A stretch of DNA of 60,802 bases from Bacillota bacterium. Its GTDB lineage: Bacteria; Bacillota; Clostridia; Christensenellales; UBA1242. The notes beneath the pieces are model-generated. The model saw only the letters and a list, made by a program, of their open reading frames with translations. It ran no database searches and had not been told where the DNA came from. The position numbers and the translations under genes are program-made. The stretch lies in assembly GCA_009787915.1 (NCBI GenBank), contig WQSK01000002.1, forward strand, positions 1-60,802, given 5' to 3'. Positions 1-8,286 of the stretch are shown here, in pieces. The first letter of the stretch is position 1; every line of letters begins with the position of its first letter.

Positions 1-840
1 AATCTGTGTTGTTGAAAAACCAAATGTATACGTAAACACGTGGAGCCCCAAACTCGTGATAAACGCCCCCGCCGATAAACTCACGGCATACCCAAAAATC
101 AAGAGCGCAACATTTTTTTGTTTCATCACACCGAAGAACTCGCCGAATATGCTCGAGAGCCCACCCTTCTTAGCGCGCGCGGAGTCAGATGGCTTTGGAC
201 TCTCTAAAAAGTCATCCGATGAAAGCGCCCGACGTGTCCCGATAAAACATATGACCGCGCAAAGTATGCAAAGCGTACTCGTCACCCACGCAATCCCCAT
301 GTACCCCCCAGGCAGCGACGGGTCGCGCAAAAATACCAACATAAGTAATGACGGAACCAAAAGACTTGAAAACGAAAATGCCGCGCGAAAGTTTTGCACC
401 GCGGTTCTGTCATCGTATGACCGCGACAAATCCAAGCCCAGCGCGCTATACGGTGTGGAATAACACGTGTTAAACGTTTCCATTAATAAAAGCATAATGA
501 ACAAGAGCCAAAACTTTGCGTTTATCCCAAGACCACTTGGGATAGACCACAACAATAGGTTTGCAACCGCAACCGCTATGCCCGCAAAAAGTATCCACCC
601 GTGACGTTTGCCGAATCGTCGGCTTTTTGTGTTGTCCGATAGGTGGCCTACAATAGGGTCTGTTGTTGCATCCCAAACGGTGCTTATCCCAATTGCGATT
701 CCCATAAGGGTCCCTGGGATTCCCAAAACACCTGTGCCAAAAAACATGAGGAAAGAACTTGTGGTTTGTCCAATGCTCCCGTAACCGAAAGCCCCGACCC
801 CGTACAAAAACTTTGTCCTTGTTTTGACATTTGTTGACAT
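1..840 (-). CDS. GPH-family sugar:cation symporter (MFS), 3' end outside window
   Basis: Reading the minus strand from ATG at 840 gives an open frame of 280 codons that runs off the window edge. It carries the GPH signature WDATTDPIVGHLSD near residues 50-65 and a run of hydrophobic helices. Family members import glycosides or hexuronides with Na+ or H+ through the inner membrane. The substrate cannot be read from the sequence. A plus-strand open frame at 56-463 is only a shadow of this gene. The start lies 29 bp from the divergent gene at 870, and an AT-rich TATAAA on the minus strand sits 8 nt before the ATG, compatible with a leaderless message. Only the N-terminal part is visible. Confidence 0.85.
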   Translation of the reverse strand, partial: MSTNVKTRTKFLYGVGAFGYGSIGQTTSSFLMFFGTGVLGIPGTLMGIAIGISTVWDATTDPIVGHLSDNTKSRRFGKRHGWILFAGIAVAVANLLLWSIPSGLGINAKFWLLFIMLLLMETFNTCYSTPYSALGLDLSRSYDDRTAVQNFRAAFSFSSLLVPSLLMLVFLRDPSLPGGYMGIAWVTSTLCILCAVICFIGTRRALSSDDFLESPKPSDSARAKKGGLSSIFGEFFGVMKQKNVALLIFGYAVSLSAGAFITSLGLHVFTYTFGFSTTQI

Positions 841-869
841 TTCTATTTATATGTGCTATGATTGATGTA
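834..869 (+). promoter_or_regulatory. Extended -10 promoter giving a leaderless start at 870
   Basis: TTGACA at 834-839, a 17-nt spacer, then TGCTATGAT with TATGAT at 857-862. The ATG at 870 starts 7 nt after the -10, so transcription should begin at or next to the start codon. It is a clear example of a layout repeated throughout the window. Confidence 0.75.
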
Positions 870-1196
870 ATGAAAGAATTAAGAGAAGTAATTGAGGAAT
901 TAAAGAAAAAGAAGTCCGCAAACCCTCAGGCGGCACGTTGTGAAACTGCATTTATTGATGTAGTTGAGAGTATGACAGATTTTGGCGACGCGATGCTGGA
1001 TAGTCCCACTGATTTAAGTTTAGCGTGGATTAAGGGCATGGTTGATGCTCTAGCGTTGTTCGGAGAGGGGCTTAAACACGTCGTGGCACAAATCCAGGCA
1101 AACGCACAGGAGGTTGATGCCGACCAAAAACTTAACAAAGTTGGCGACCTTGAAGGCGGACCAAAAATAATACAATTCCCAACCACAAGAACGTAA
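870..1196 (+). CDS. Hypothetical protein, 108 aa
   Basis: I do not recognise this protein. It starts with a charged helix (MKELREVIEELKKKK), is largely helical and probably soluble, and has one Cys. In-frame upstream starts at 831 and 858 overlap the promoter, so ATG 870 is preferred. It is a single gene between the divergent GPH transporter and the membrane-anchored protein at 1255. Its function is unknown. Confidence 0.6.
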   Translation: MKELREVIEELKKKKSANPQAARCETAFIDVVESMTDFGDAMLDSPTDLSLAWIKGMVDALALFGEGLKHVVAQIQANAQEVDADQKLNKVGDLEGGPKIIQFPTTRT

Positions 1197-1254
1197 AACA
1201 TGTGTCGATTTTTGTTGCTAAATGACACCAGTTTGGTACATACTAAGAACATAC

Positions 1255-2205
1255 ATGGGGAAAATGGATAGGCTTCTTGAATTCGGGAACAGCCGACGGG
1301 GTAAACTCGTCGGGTGGGGGTTGTCCCTTGTTTTTGCGTTGATATTTTTTGTTGGTATCGGAATGACGGCCTCGGGTGCGGCTTCACCAAATATTCAAAA
1401 CATCGAGGTCATCGCTCAAAACGTACACCAAGGCACAGTCGTTGACGCAGACGGTGGAGGAAACTTTTTTGGGTGGCACCTAACCGTCACAGACCTAAAA
1501 ACCCCTCTTCGTATAAACACGATACCTTTTGTTCAAACCGCACAAGTTCGCTTGTCCACGGGGTCGCACCTTATAACAATTCGTGATGAAACCATTATGT
1601 CTGGGGGGTCTACATACATAGAATTAAACCCCGTCGGCGGAATGTTTGAGTTTCACAGCCCCGAACCAGACCGCGACGTAGACCGCATTGTCATAGCCGT
1701 CGAGTGCGGGAATATGCCTACAAGGTTTATCTTTGTCCGAATTGTTTTGACAGAGCACGCAACTCAATTTACAGCAAGGCTTGAAAGAAACCCTGGTTCA
1801 CCTGACGCGTGGGTTCCCGCATCCGTCATCCGTCACGAGGAGTTTGTAAACACACAAACCCCGCTGGGCAATGACATCAGATATCGCGCACGTATCCAAT
1901 TCAAAATTTTCGGGCAGGTCGTATTTGACTCTATTCGCAGGGAGCGCATCGGCGAGGAGTATCGATACGAGTATAATCGCTTTTCAATCACAGAACTTGG
2001 TCTCCCCACAGTTCCAATAGGTCTGTTTGCCGAGTGCATAAACCCCGAGGTCGGGAGCACGGGTCTTATCTTGGTGCAAGGGGCAGGACGAACTACGGAG
2101 GAACAAACGTTTGTAATAAACTTCCGAATTGCGGTAAACTTTAACGACCAAGAGTTTGTAATGAACCCAAATTTTCGCGTGAATATTGTTGTTCCTCCGC
2201 AATAA
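1255..2205 (+). CDS. Membrane-anchored hypothetical protein, 316 aa
   Basis: There is one hydrophobic segment at about residues 20-42 (VGWGLSLVFALIFFVGIGM), followed by a long polar, beta-rich region with many Thr, Asn and Arg-Ile-x-Val patterns. This suggests a single-pass protein with an extracytoplasmic beta domain. ATG 1255 is chosen because a TACTAA -10-like box lies 8 nt upstream and the extra 11 codons from 1222 add nothing recognisable. The glyS promoter lies inside its last codons. I recognise no family. Confidence 0.6.
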   Translation: MGKMDRLLEFGNSRRGKLVGWGLSLVFALIFFVGIGMTASGAASPNIQNIEVIAQNVHQGTVVDADGGGNFFGWHLTVTDLKTPLRINTIPFVQTAQVRLSTGSHLITIRDETIMSGGSTYIELNPVGGMFEFHSPEPDRDVDRIVIAVECGNMPTRFIFVRIVLTEHATQFTARLERNPGSPDAWVPASVIRHEEFVNTQTPLGNDIRYRARIQFKIFGQVVFDSIRRERIGEEYRYEYNRFSITELGLPTVPIGLFAECINPEVGSTGLILVQGAGRTTEEQTFVINFRIAVNFNDQEFVMNPNFRVNIVVPPQ

Positions 2206-2223
2206 TTGGTGTACAATGGTTAC
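2189..2223 (+). promoter_or_regulatory. glyS promoter, leaderless layout
   Basis: TTGTTC 2189-2194, 17-nt spacer, TACAAT 2212-2217, then 6 nt to ATG 2224. It is embedded in the 3' end of the preceding gene. Confidence 0.65.
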
Positions 2224-3588
2224 ATGACTACGATTGAAAAAATCACAGCACTTTGCAAAAGCCGTGGCTTTGTTTTCCCTGGCAGTGAAATTTATGGCGG
2301 ACTTGCAAACACGTGGGACTTTGGACCCCTTGGTGCCGAGTTAAAAGAAAACATCAAACGCGAATGGTGGAAATTTTTTGTCCAGCAAAACCCAACAAGT
2401 GTTGGACTTGACGGCGGTATTTTAATGAACTCGGCAGTTTGGAAAGCCTCGGGTCACGTTGATGGTTTTAATGACCCGCTTATTGATTGTAAATCTTGTA
2501 AAACCCGACATCGCGCAGACCACCTGATAGAAAAGCACAGCAAAGGTAAAGTGAGCGCGGATTTTAAGCCGAACGAGTGGCTTGAAAAATGGATTGATGA
2601 CAACAAGGTCAAATGTCCGACTTGTGGAAAAACCGATTGGACAAAAATCCGCCAGTTTAACCTTATGTTCAAAACAAATCGCGGAGTCGTCGAGGGGCAA
2701 GAAGATACTGTTTACCTCCGACCAGAAACCGCGCAGAACCAGTTTGTTAATTTCACGAATGTTCAACGCTCTATGCGCATGAAAATCCCTTTTGGGATTG
2801 GGCAAGTTGGTAAAGCATTCAGAAACGAAATAACACCAGGGAACTTTATTTTTAGAACTATCGAGTTTGAACAAATGGAGCATCAACAGTTTTGTCACGC
2901 AAAAGACGCCAAGAAATTCTATGAGGATTACAAGAAACTCGCTTGGGAGTTTAACACCAAAGTTTTGGGTATTAACGAAAAAAACCTTAGGTTCAAAGAC
3001 CACGAAACTTTGTGCCACTATGCAAAGATGGCGTGCGACATTGATTATAATTTTTCATTTGGCTGGGGAGAATTGGCGGGAACACACCACCGAAGCGAGT
3101 TTGATTTGACACAACACATCAACCACAGCAAAAAATCCCTTGAATACACCGACCCTGTGACGAACGAAAAGTTTGTTCCTACGGTAATTGAATCTTCGCA
3201 GGGGCTTAATCGTTCGGTGCTTGTTTGTTTGCATGACGCGTATCACGAAGAAAAAGTTGACGACGACACCCGTGTAGTTTTAAAATTACATCCGCGGATT
3301 GCTCCGTACAAAGTTGCGGTTTTGCCCCTCCAAAAAAAGGAGCAGGGCGAACAGGCCTACGAACTGTGTCGCGAGTTGTCAAAGCACTTTGCCTGTACCT
3401 ACGACGATACCGCGAGCATCGGCAAACGCTATCGCCGACAAGACGAGATTGGAACACCTTTTTGTATCACCGTGGATTTTGACTCTGTTAAGGGCAAAAG
3501 TGTTACCATCCGCCACCGCGACACGATGAAGCAAGAAAGAATCAAAACAAAGGAGATTGAAAGTTATGTCAAATTGCATATTCTGTAG
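2224..3588 (+). CDS. glyS: Glycyl-tRNA synthetase, single-chain class II type
   Basis: Charges tRNA-Gly in the cytoplasm. The sequence follows the dimeric alpha2 GlyRS used by many Firmicutes, archaea and eukaryotes. Visible features are the N-terminal CKSRGFVFPGSEIYGGLANTWD motif, the zinc-binding CKSC...CPTCGK pairs, motif 2 (FRNEITPGNFIFRTIEFEQ), motif 3 near GLNRSVL, and a C-terminal anticodon-binding domain from about residue 355. Its length of 454 aa is normal. The start at 2224 follows from the promoter geometry. The HIT gene start lies inside its 3' end, so the next gene is probably co-translated. Confidence 0.95.
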   Translation: MTTIEKITALCKSRGFVFPGSEIYGGLANTWDFGPLGAELKENIKREWWKFFVQQNPTSVGLDGGILMNSAVWKASGHVDGFNDPLIDCKSCKTRHRADHLIEKHSKGKVSADFKPNEWLEKWIDDNKVKCPTCGKTDWTKIRQFNLMFKTNRGVVEGQEDTVYLRPETAQNQFVNFTNVQRSMRMKIPFGIGQVGKAFRNEITPGNFIFRTIEFEQMEHQQFCHAKDAKKFYEDYKKLAWEFNTKVLGINEKNLRFKDHETLCHYAKMACDIDYNFSFGWGELAGTHHRSEFDLTQHINHSKKSLEYTDPVTNEKFVPTVIESSQGLNRSVLVCLHDAYHEEKVDDDTRVVLKLHPRIAPYKVAVLPLQKKEQGEQAYELCRELSKHFACTYDDTASIGKRYRRQDEIGTPFCITVDFDSVKGKSVTIRHRDTMKQERIKTKEIESYVKLHIL

Positions 3589-3883
3589 GATTGCCGAAGG
3601 CAGTTTACCCAGCAAAATTATCTATGACGATGAATACACAATGGCAATCTTGGACATCGCGCCAGAACGCCCTGGGCATACTATTGTTATTCCAAAAAAG
3701 CATTGCGAAAACCTTTTGGATTGTGACCAGGACACACTTCTTCATGTTATGAACGCCGTCCGTTTGGTTACGCGTAACCTTAAAACGGGCGGAGCAAAAG
3801 CAATAAAAGTCGTACAAAACACGGGTGCACCGCTCCAGGAAGTTTTCCATTTGCACTTTCATGTGATTCCGTATAATGATTAA
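3566..3883 (+). CDS. HIT-family nucleotide hydrolase
   Basis: 105 aa. It starts with CIFCRIAEG and ends with HLHFHVIPYND, the histidine-triad motif HxHxH that cleaves the alpha phosphate of purine nucleotide phosphoramidates or dinucleotides. ATG 3566 is preceded by AAAGGAG inside the glyS 3' end, about 9 nt upstream, a good Shine-Dalgarno site for an internal cistron. It overlaps glyS by 23 nt and the next gene by 8 nt, indicating translational coupling. The specific substrate is not known. Confidence 0.9.
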   Translation: MSNCIFCRIAEGSLPSKIIYDDEYTMAILDIAPERPGHTIVIPKKHCENLLDCDQDTLLHVMNAVRLVTRNLKTGGAKAIKVVQNTGAPLQEVFHLHFHVIPYND

Positions 3884-4436
3884 GATTATCGTTCTCGACG
3901 GGCCGCGCGGGGTAGGCAAAGACGCGCTTATTCGCACTATTTTGGCGACGTGTCCAAAGACAAAAAAAATTGTTAATTTCTGTACGCGCCCCATGCGCCC
4001 AGGTGAAGTTGAGGGCGTGGATTATTTTTTTACCGATAATGAAACCTTTTTCAAAAAGAGGGAGAGCGGTGAAATCATAGAACAATCCGAGTTCCATGGA
4101 ACCTATAGGGGGATGAGTAAAAAAGTAATCGACAACATCATCTCCCAAAACAACCAAATCGCCATTGTCACCACAGATATTTATGGCATTCGTGTTTTGA
4201 GAAAAATCTTTAAAGACTTGGTCGTTGCTTTTTTCATCACCGTTGATACCGAAGTTTTGCGTCAAAGACTTATCGCTATTGGCGACAAGACCGTTGAAGA
4301 ACGCCTTTTGACATATGAATCACGGAGTAAATTCAAAAACGAATCCGACCACATTATTGAAAACAACACGACCCTAGAGGACACCGTTTGTAAAATCAAA
4401 GATATTTTGGAGAAACAATATGGAACAAAACTCTGA
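3876..4436 (+). CDS. Guanylate-kinase-like P-loop kinase
   Basis: 186 aa. It has a P-loop DGPRGVGKD at residues 8-16, then FCTRPMRPGEVEGVDYFF, matching the TRpPRpgEvdGvdYhF GMP-binding region of guanylate kinase, and later LLTYESRSKFKNESDHII, which matches the GMK C-terminus. The family phosphorylates GMP to GDP. The P-loop ends GKD instead of GK[ST], so phosphate or Mg2+ handling may be altered. It overlaps its neighbours on both sides and lies in an apparent glyS-hit-gmk-like operon. It could be a divergent Gmk or a specialised nucleotide kinase. Confidence 0.75.
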   Translation: MIKIIVLDGPRGVGKDALIRTILATCPKTKKIVNFCTRPMRPGEVEGVDYFFTDNETFFKKRESGEIIEQSEFHGTYRGMSKKVIDNIISQNNQIAIVTTDIYGIRVLRKIFKDLVVAFFITVDTEVLRQRLIAIGDKTVEERLLTYESRSKFKNESDHIIENNTTLEDTVCKIKDILEKQYGTKL

Positions 4437-5511
4437 GAACTTTAACGAGGTCGAAACCACAAGTGTTTCCACCCACCAATGCGGGTCTTGCGGCTCTCAG
4501 ATGAAGTTCGACATTGAATACGGAGTTTTGGCTTGCGGACATTGCCAAACGGTCAAACTTATCGACAATGATGATGCTATTTGGAGGCGTGAACTCACGG
4601 ACGAAATTATGCGCACCCACACATTGCGCACAGATGGGACGGTTGTGCGGTGCCAAGGCTGTGGCTCTACCGAAGTTTTGGACCGAACCGCGATTAACAA
4701 AATTTGTAATTTTTGCGGAAACACATCTGTTGTTGCTACTGAAGATTTATGCGGAATACAACCTGACGGGATTATACCATTTACATTGGACAAAGCCCAA
4801 ATCCATCAAATGTTTGCAAACTGGATGAAAAGCCGCCCTTTCGCCCCAGGTGTTTTCAAACGCACAGACGTAAGGGAACGACTTAACCCAATCTATATTC
4901 CTTCATGGTCTTTTTCGGCGGAAGCAGATGGCTTTTACGATGGAACCCTTGGACGGCGCGTTATGCGACAAACACGCAACCGTCATGGCCAAATCATCAC
5001 ATCAAGCGTTATAAGGTACTTTCGCGTCAATGGGGTTTTACGACGCCACTATACAGACTATCTAATCCAAAGTTCAAAAAGTATTTCCCCAATCAACTTT
5101 AAAACCCTAAACCCTTTTTCTTTGGGCGAGGTACAACCTTATAGGACCGACTATCTCGCAGGGATTCCGACAGAGCACTATTCACGTCTTTTGGAAGATT
5201 GTTTCAAGGAATTCACCGAAAAAATCAAGCGTGACATCCGACGCGATGTTGTTCGAAACCACCACGCTGACCTTGTGCAAACTCTTTCTATCAATCTTTC
5301 GTTTAACAAAAAGAAGTTCAACTATATTTTGTTGCCAATATATATCGCGCATTACAAGTACCGCGGAAAGACCTACAACTTCTACGTCAACGGAACAAGT
5401 GGAAAAATTGTGGGTAAGTACCCTGTGAGTTTCAGAAAAATCGGTTTTTTAATCTTCGGTGTTGTCGCAGCACTGGCTGGGGCAGTAGCCGCGTACTATT
5501 TTTTGTTCTAA
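4420..5511 (+). CDS. TFIIB-type zinc-ribbon protein with C-terminal membrane helix
   Basis: 363 aa. The N-terminus carries two zinc ribbons (CGSCGS...CGHCQ, then CQGCGS...CNFCGN). A beta-rich middle domain with the PIYIPSWSFSAEADG pattern follows, then a C-terminal transmembrane helix (FLIFGVVAALAGAVAAYYFLF). This matches Clostridia proteins annotated as TFIIB-type zinc-ribbon-containing, often found near SPFH/virion-core proteins, whose role is not established. It starts inside the GMK-like gene by 17 nt. The zinc ribbon is probably structural rather than DNA-binding. Confidence 0.65.
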   Translation: MEQNSENFNEVETTSVSTHQCGSCGSQMKFDIEYGVLACGHCQTVKLIDNDDAIWRRELTDEIMRTHTLRTDGTVVRCQGCGSTEVLDRTAINKICNFCGNTSVVATEDLCGIQPDGIIPFTLDKAQIHQMFANWMKSRPFAPGVFKRTDVRERLNPIYIPSWSFSAEADGFYDGTLGRRVMRQTRNRHGQIITSSVIRYFRVNGVLRRHYTDYLIQSSKSISPINFKTLNPFSLGEVQPYRTDYLAGIPTEHYSRLLEDCFKEFTEKIKRDIRRDVVRNHHADLVQTLSINLSFNKKKFNYILLPIYIAHYKYRGKTYNFYVNGTSGKIVGKYPVSFRKIGFLIFGVVAALAGAVAAYYFLF

Positions 5512-5520
5512 ATAACAAAC

Positions 5521-5537
5521 TTATCCACTTATCCACA
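5521..5537 (+). promoter_or_regulatory. Two overlapping DnaA-box-like 9-mers
   Basis: TTATCCACT at 5521-5529 overlaps TTATCCACA at 5529-5537 in the 77-bp gap before yabP. The second is a perfect DnaA box. Whether DnaA binds is inference. Confidence 0.5.
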
Positions 5538-5588
5538 AGTATAACACCCCTAATTAAACTAATACTATATAATAACATATATATCTAT

Positions 5589-5849
5589 ATGGACAACTCT
5601 CAATCAAACCTAACATTAACTAACAGAAAAGAACTCTCGCTTACTGGAATCAAAAAAGTCAAATCAACGGAACCGAACATGGTCGTTGCCTCTTTGGGTG
5701 AAACAGGTGTTGTTATATCTGGTTCCAACCTATCCGTCGAACACCTTGATATAAAAGAAGAACAACTCATTATTACTGGAACCATAGATTCTATTAAATT
5801 CACAAACACGGTTTCCAAAAATTTCAGTATTAAAAACATGTTCAAATAA
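5589..5849 (+). CDS. yabP: Sporulation protein YabP
   Basis: 86 aa, normal for YabP. The pattern LTLTNRKELSLTGIKKV near residue 8, a central V.I.G.NL...L.. repeat and the final IDSIKF segment match the family. YabP is needed for spore cortex formation in Bacillus and is normally paired with YabQ, as here. The upstream AT-rich stretch at 5560-5588 carries TATAAT-like boxes. The gene indicates descent from spore formers. Confidence 0.85.
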   Translation: MDNSQSNLTLTNRKELSLTGIKKVKSTEPNMVVASLGETGVVISGSNLSVEHLDIKEEQLIITGTIDSIKFTNTVSKNFSIKNMFK

Positions 5850-5870
5850 TTATTTTAATACTATTATAGT

Positions 5871-6053
5871 ATGAACTTCGTGCTGTACCAATTTCTGTGG
5901 GCAATAGGCTTGGTGTTTTTTCTGGCGCTTGGCATAGCGGTTATCCACATATTCACGCACGGAGTTTTCAAAAACAAATACGCCCCAATCTTTGAAATTT
6001 TATCGGTTTTCACAGTCTTTGCGTATATACTTGCTTTCCACGTGAATTTCTGA
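5871..6053 (+). CDS. YabQ-like small membrane protein
   Basis: 60 aa with two hydrophobic helices (residues about 5-28 and 40-58). Position directly after yabP and the N-terminal helix pattern suggest YabQ, the cortex protein, but full YabQ has more helices, so this would be a shortened form. TACTAT at 5859-5864 sits 6 nt before the ATG. A perfect DnaA box (5941-5949) lies inside the gene. The name is inferred mainly from context. Confidence 0.5.
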   Translation: MNFVLYQFLWAIGLVFFLALGIAVIHIFTHGVFKNKYAPIFEILSVFTVFAYILAFHVNF

Positions 6054-6064
6054 TACTGTTTTTT

Positions 6065-7015
6065 ATGAGCACAACATCACTCTACCGAAAATACCGTCCG
6101 CAGAAATTTGGGGACATGATTGGGCAAGATTACATAGTTAAAATTTTGCACAACCAAATTCAGGGGAACAAAGTTTCGCACGCATATCTTTTTTGCGGGA
6201 GTCGCGGAACAGGAAAAACAACAACAGCCAAGATTTTTGCGAGTGAACTCACAGACGTTCTTGATATCTTTGAAATTGACGCAGCAAGCAATAACTCTGT
6301 CCAAGATGTTCGGGATATCACCGACAAAGTAAAATACCCGCCTGTTCGCGGCAAGTACAAAATCTATATCATTGACGAAGTTCATATGTTTTCAGGGGCG
6401 GCGTTTAATGCTTTTTTGAAAACATTGGAGGAAACCCCGTCACACGTTATTTTTATCTTGTGTACAACCGAACCTCACAAAATTTTACCGACGGTGCAAA
6501 GCAGGTGTCTAAGGTTTGACTTTCGTTCAGCCAGCGAAAAAGATGTGGCGAAACTCTTAGAGCGCGTTACAAAAAAAGAAAACATTTTGATTGACAAAGA
6601 ATCTATCGCACTGATTTCAACGGCCGCCGCGGGGGCATATCGTGACGCGTTGTCTTTTCTTGAAACAATATCAAGTTTTGCAAACGGGTCGCAAATAACG
6701 GGGAGCACCGTTGCGATGGTTTTGGGGTCGGTACCGCCTGAGGTTTTGAACGCACTTCTTGATTCGGTAAAAAAGTGCGACTTTAAAAAGATTATTGAAA
6801 CTTGCGGAAAGATTTTTGAACGCGGTGTTAATGCAGGGTTGCTTGTCCGAAATATGTTGGAGCAAATTAAACAACGGATTATCAAGGGTGAGGACTATAT
6901 GGCAATATTTCGTTCGTTCAGTGAATTGGAGTTATCAATTAAAAACTCGGTTGACCCGCGTGCGAGTTTTGAAAACACGTGTTTGGTGGCAGGCATAGAT
7001 GGAAACGCGAAGTGA
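6065..7015 (+). CDS. dnaX: Miniature DNA polymerase III gamma/tau ATPase (DnaX)
   Basis: 316 aa clamp-loader AAA+ ATPase. Visible motifs are YRPQKFGDMIGQ, the Walker A CGSRGTGKTTTAKIF, Walker B IIDEVHMFS, the sensor region FILCTTEPHKI, and QSRCLRFDF. The Cys4 zinc module that normally separates TAKIFA from EIDAASN is missing; only about ten residues bridge them. The C-terminal tau region is also absent but appears to be encoded by the next gene. The promoter is TTGCTT (6031-6036), 17 nt, TGATACTGT (-10 at 6054-6059), 5 nt from ATG, so leaderless. Standard DnaX is 450-600 aa. Confidence 0.9.
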   Translation: MSTTSLYRKYRPQKFGDMIGQDYIVKILHNQIQGNKVSHAYLFCGSRGTGKTTTAKIFASELTDVLDIFEIDAASNNSVQDVRDITDKVKYPPVRGKYKIYIIDEVHMFSGAAFNAFLKTLEETPSHVIFILCTTEPHKILPTVQSRCLRFDFRSASEKDVAKLLERVTKKENILIDKESIALISTAAAGAYRDALSFLETISSFANGSQITGSTVAMVLGSVPPEVLNALLDSVKKCDFKKIIETCGKIFERGVNAGLLVRNMLEQIKQRIIKGEDYMAIFRSFSELELSIKNSVDPRASFENTCLVAGIDGNAK

Positions 7016-7283
7016 TTGGGCGCAAATCCTTAAACGCCTAAGAGATGCGAGCGAGGAAGTAATTTTGTCGGTTATAAGTAACCTCGATGTTACGTTTACA
7101 CACGACGCAATTAACATATATGTAGAGGTCAAATCTACGTACGATATGTTGGTTAAGAACCAGGCGGTGTTTGATTCGGACAAAGTTAAAATTCACTACC
7201 GTCCAAAGTCCAAAAATGCGCATATAACTATGGAGCAAAAACTTGGCAATTTGTTTGGTGATAGGCTTTTTGTTGAGGTATAA
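6999..7283 (+). CDS. Separate DnaX tau C-terminal-domain-like protein, 94 aa
   Basis: It begins WAQILKRLRDASEEVILSVI near residue 7, continues with alternating beta/helix segments, and ends GNLFGDRLFVEV. This resembles the domain at the C-terminus of Firmicutes DnaX proteins. It overlaps the end of dnaX by 17 nt in the +1 frame, so it is either made by translational coupling or joined to DnaX by recoding. I see no obvious slippery heptamer, so coupling is favoured. The assignment to DnaX is by pattern and position and is moderately sure. Confidence 0.55.
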   Translation: METRSDWAQILKRLRDASEEVILSVISNLDVTFTHDAINIYVEVKSTYDMLVKNQAVFDSDKVKIHYRPKSKNAHITMEQKLGNLFGDRLFVEV

Positions 7284-7289
7284 TATTTT

Positions 7290-7970
7290 ATGAAATTCAG
7301 TATAAACGCAAAAGTTTTTGAAATCGCACCGACCATGAAAATCGGCGTACTTGAATTATCGGGTATAAACAACAAGGCGGATGTCGGCAAGTTCTTTGAT
7401 ACGGAATTGGCTTTGATAACAAAAGACCTTGCTAAAAAGTTTGACGGGGTCGAGTTGGCGGAATATCCATTGGTTAAATCTTGGCGGGAGATATACAAAA
7501 AGTTCGGCGAGAAAAAAGCACGCTCTTCAATCGAGGCACTTATTAGGCGCATTGTCGGCGGAAAGGGTTTGTATCGAATCAATGCTTTGGTGGATTTATA
7601 TAATTTGGCGTCGCTTAGGTTCGAACTCCCTGCAGGGGGCGAGGACACGGATATGATGAAAGCACCGCTTGAATTAACAATAGCGGAGGGGACCGAGGAG
7701 TTTTTGCCACTTGGAGGTGGTGTTGAAAATCCAAACAATGGCGAAGTCATTTACAAAAGCGGCGATATAGTCGTGTGCAGGAATTTTAATTATAGAGAGA
7801 GTGATATTACAAAACTCACCGAAAACACAAAAAACGCCGTTATTGTTTTCGAGGATGTTTTTGGGTCGGAAGAAGAACTTAACAAGGCTATGGATTGGTT
7901 GGCGGAAAAAGCAAAAACATTTCTTGGGGCGGATGTAAAGTCACGCTTTGTATATAAGGAGGGGGAATGA
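7290..7970 (+). CDS. Stand-alone B3/B4 tRNA-binding-domain protein
   Basis: 226 aa. It shows the B3/B4 fold pattern of PheRS-beta-like editing domains: WREIYKKFGEKKARSSIEAL followed by YRINALVDLYNLASLRFELP and a late GDIVVCRNFNYRE. Free-standing B3/B4 proteins in Firmicutes are presumed tRNA or aminoacyl-tRNA binding or deacylating factors; the substrate is unknown. It sits 6 nt after the tau-like gene and overlaps ybaB by 4 nt, in a dnaX operon. Confidence 0.75.
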   Translation: MKFSINAKVFEIAPTMKIGVLELSGINNKADVGKFFDTELALITKDLAKKFDGVELAEYPLVKSWREIYKKFGEKKARSSIEALIRRIVGGKGLYRINALVDLYNLASLRFELPAGGEDTDMMKAPLELTIAEGTEEFLPLGGGVENPNNGEVIYKSGDIVVCRNFNYRESDITKLTENTKNAVIVFEDVFGSEEELNKAMDWLAEKAKTFLGADVKSRFVYKEGE

Positions 7971-8269
7971 AAAACTTTGGCGGAATGGGCGGCATGAACA
8001 TGCAGCAAATGATGAAGCAGGCAAAAGAAGCACAGGCGCAAATTGAGCGCGCAAAAGAGGAGTTGGCGGAAACCAGTGTTGAGGCAACAGCAGGTGGCGG
8101 AATGGTCACCATTGAAATGAGCGGTGCTTACGAAGTCGTCAACATGAAAATTGACAAAAATGTTGTCGACCCCGATGATGTCGAGATGCTAGAGGATTTG
8201 ATTATTGCGGCTACGAACGAGGCTATTACGCAGGTCAATGCACTTAGGGCAGAAAAATTGCCGATGTAA
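7967..8269 (+). CDS. ybaB: YbaB/EbfC nucleoid-associated protein
   Basis: 100 aa. The Gly/Met-rich N-terminus (GGMGGMNMQQMMKQAK) then VEATAGGGMVTIEMSGAYEV matches YbaB/EbfC, a DNA-binding dimer usually encoded between dnaX and recR. AAGGAGG directly upstream is a strong Shine-Dalgarno site, as expected for an internal cistron. The usual recR is absent; a palindromic repeat and gltX follow instead. Confidence 0.92.
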   Translation: MKNFGGMGGMNMQQMMKQAKEAQAQIERAKEELAETSVEATAGGGMVTIEMSGAYEVVNMKIDKNVVDPDDVEMLEDLIIAATNEAITQVNALRAEKLPM

Positions 8270-8286
8270 TAAAGGAGAATTTTGAA

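Noticed and set aside
56..837. Plus-strand open frames at 56-463 and 643-837.
   Set aside because: They are shadows of the minus-strand GPH transporter, which has far stronger protein-level signal and gives no stop in the whole region.
4420..5511. Zinc-ribbon protein as a transcription factor (TFIIB).
   Set aside because: The C-terminal membrane helix and beta-rich middle suggest a membrane protein; only the zinc ribbon is shared.
6999..7015. Classic -1 programmed frameshift in dnaX.
   Set aside because: The overlapping ORF is in the +1 frame and there is no A-AAA-AAG-type slippery run or stem at the junction; coupling is simpler.
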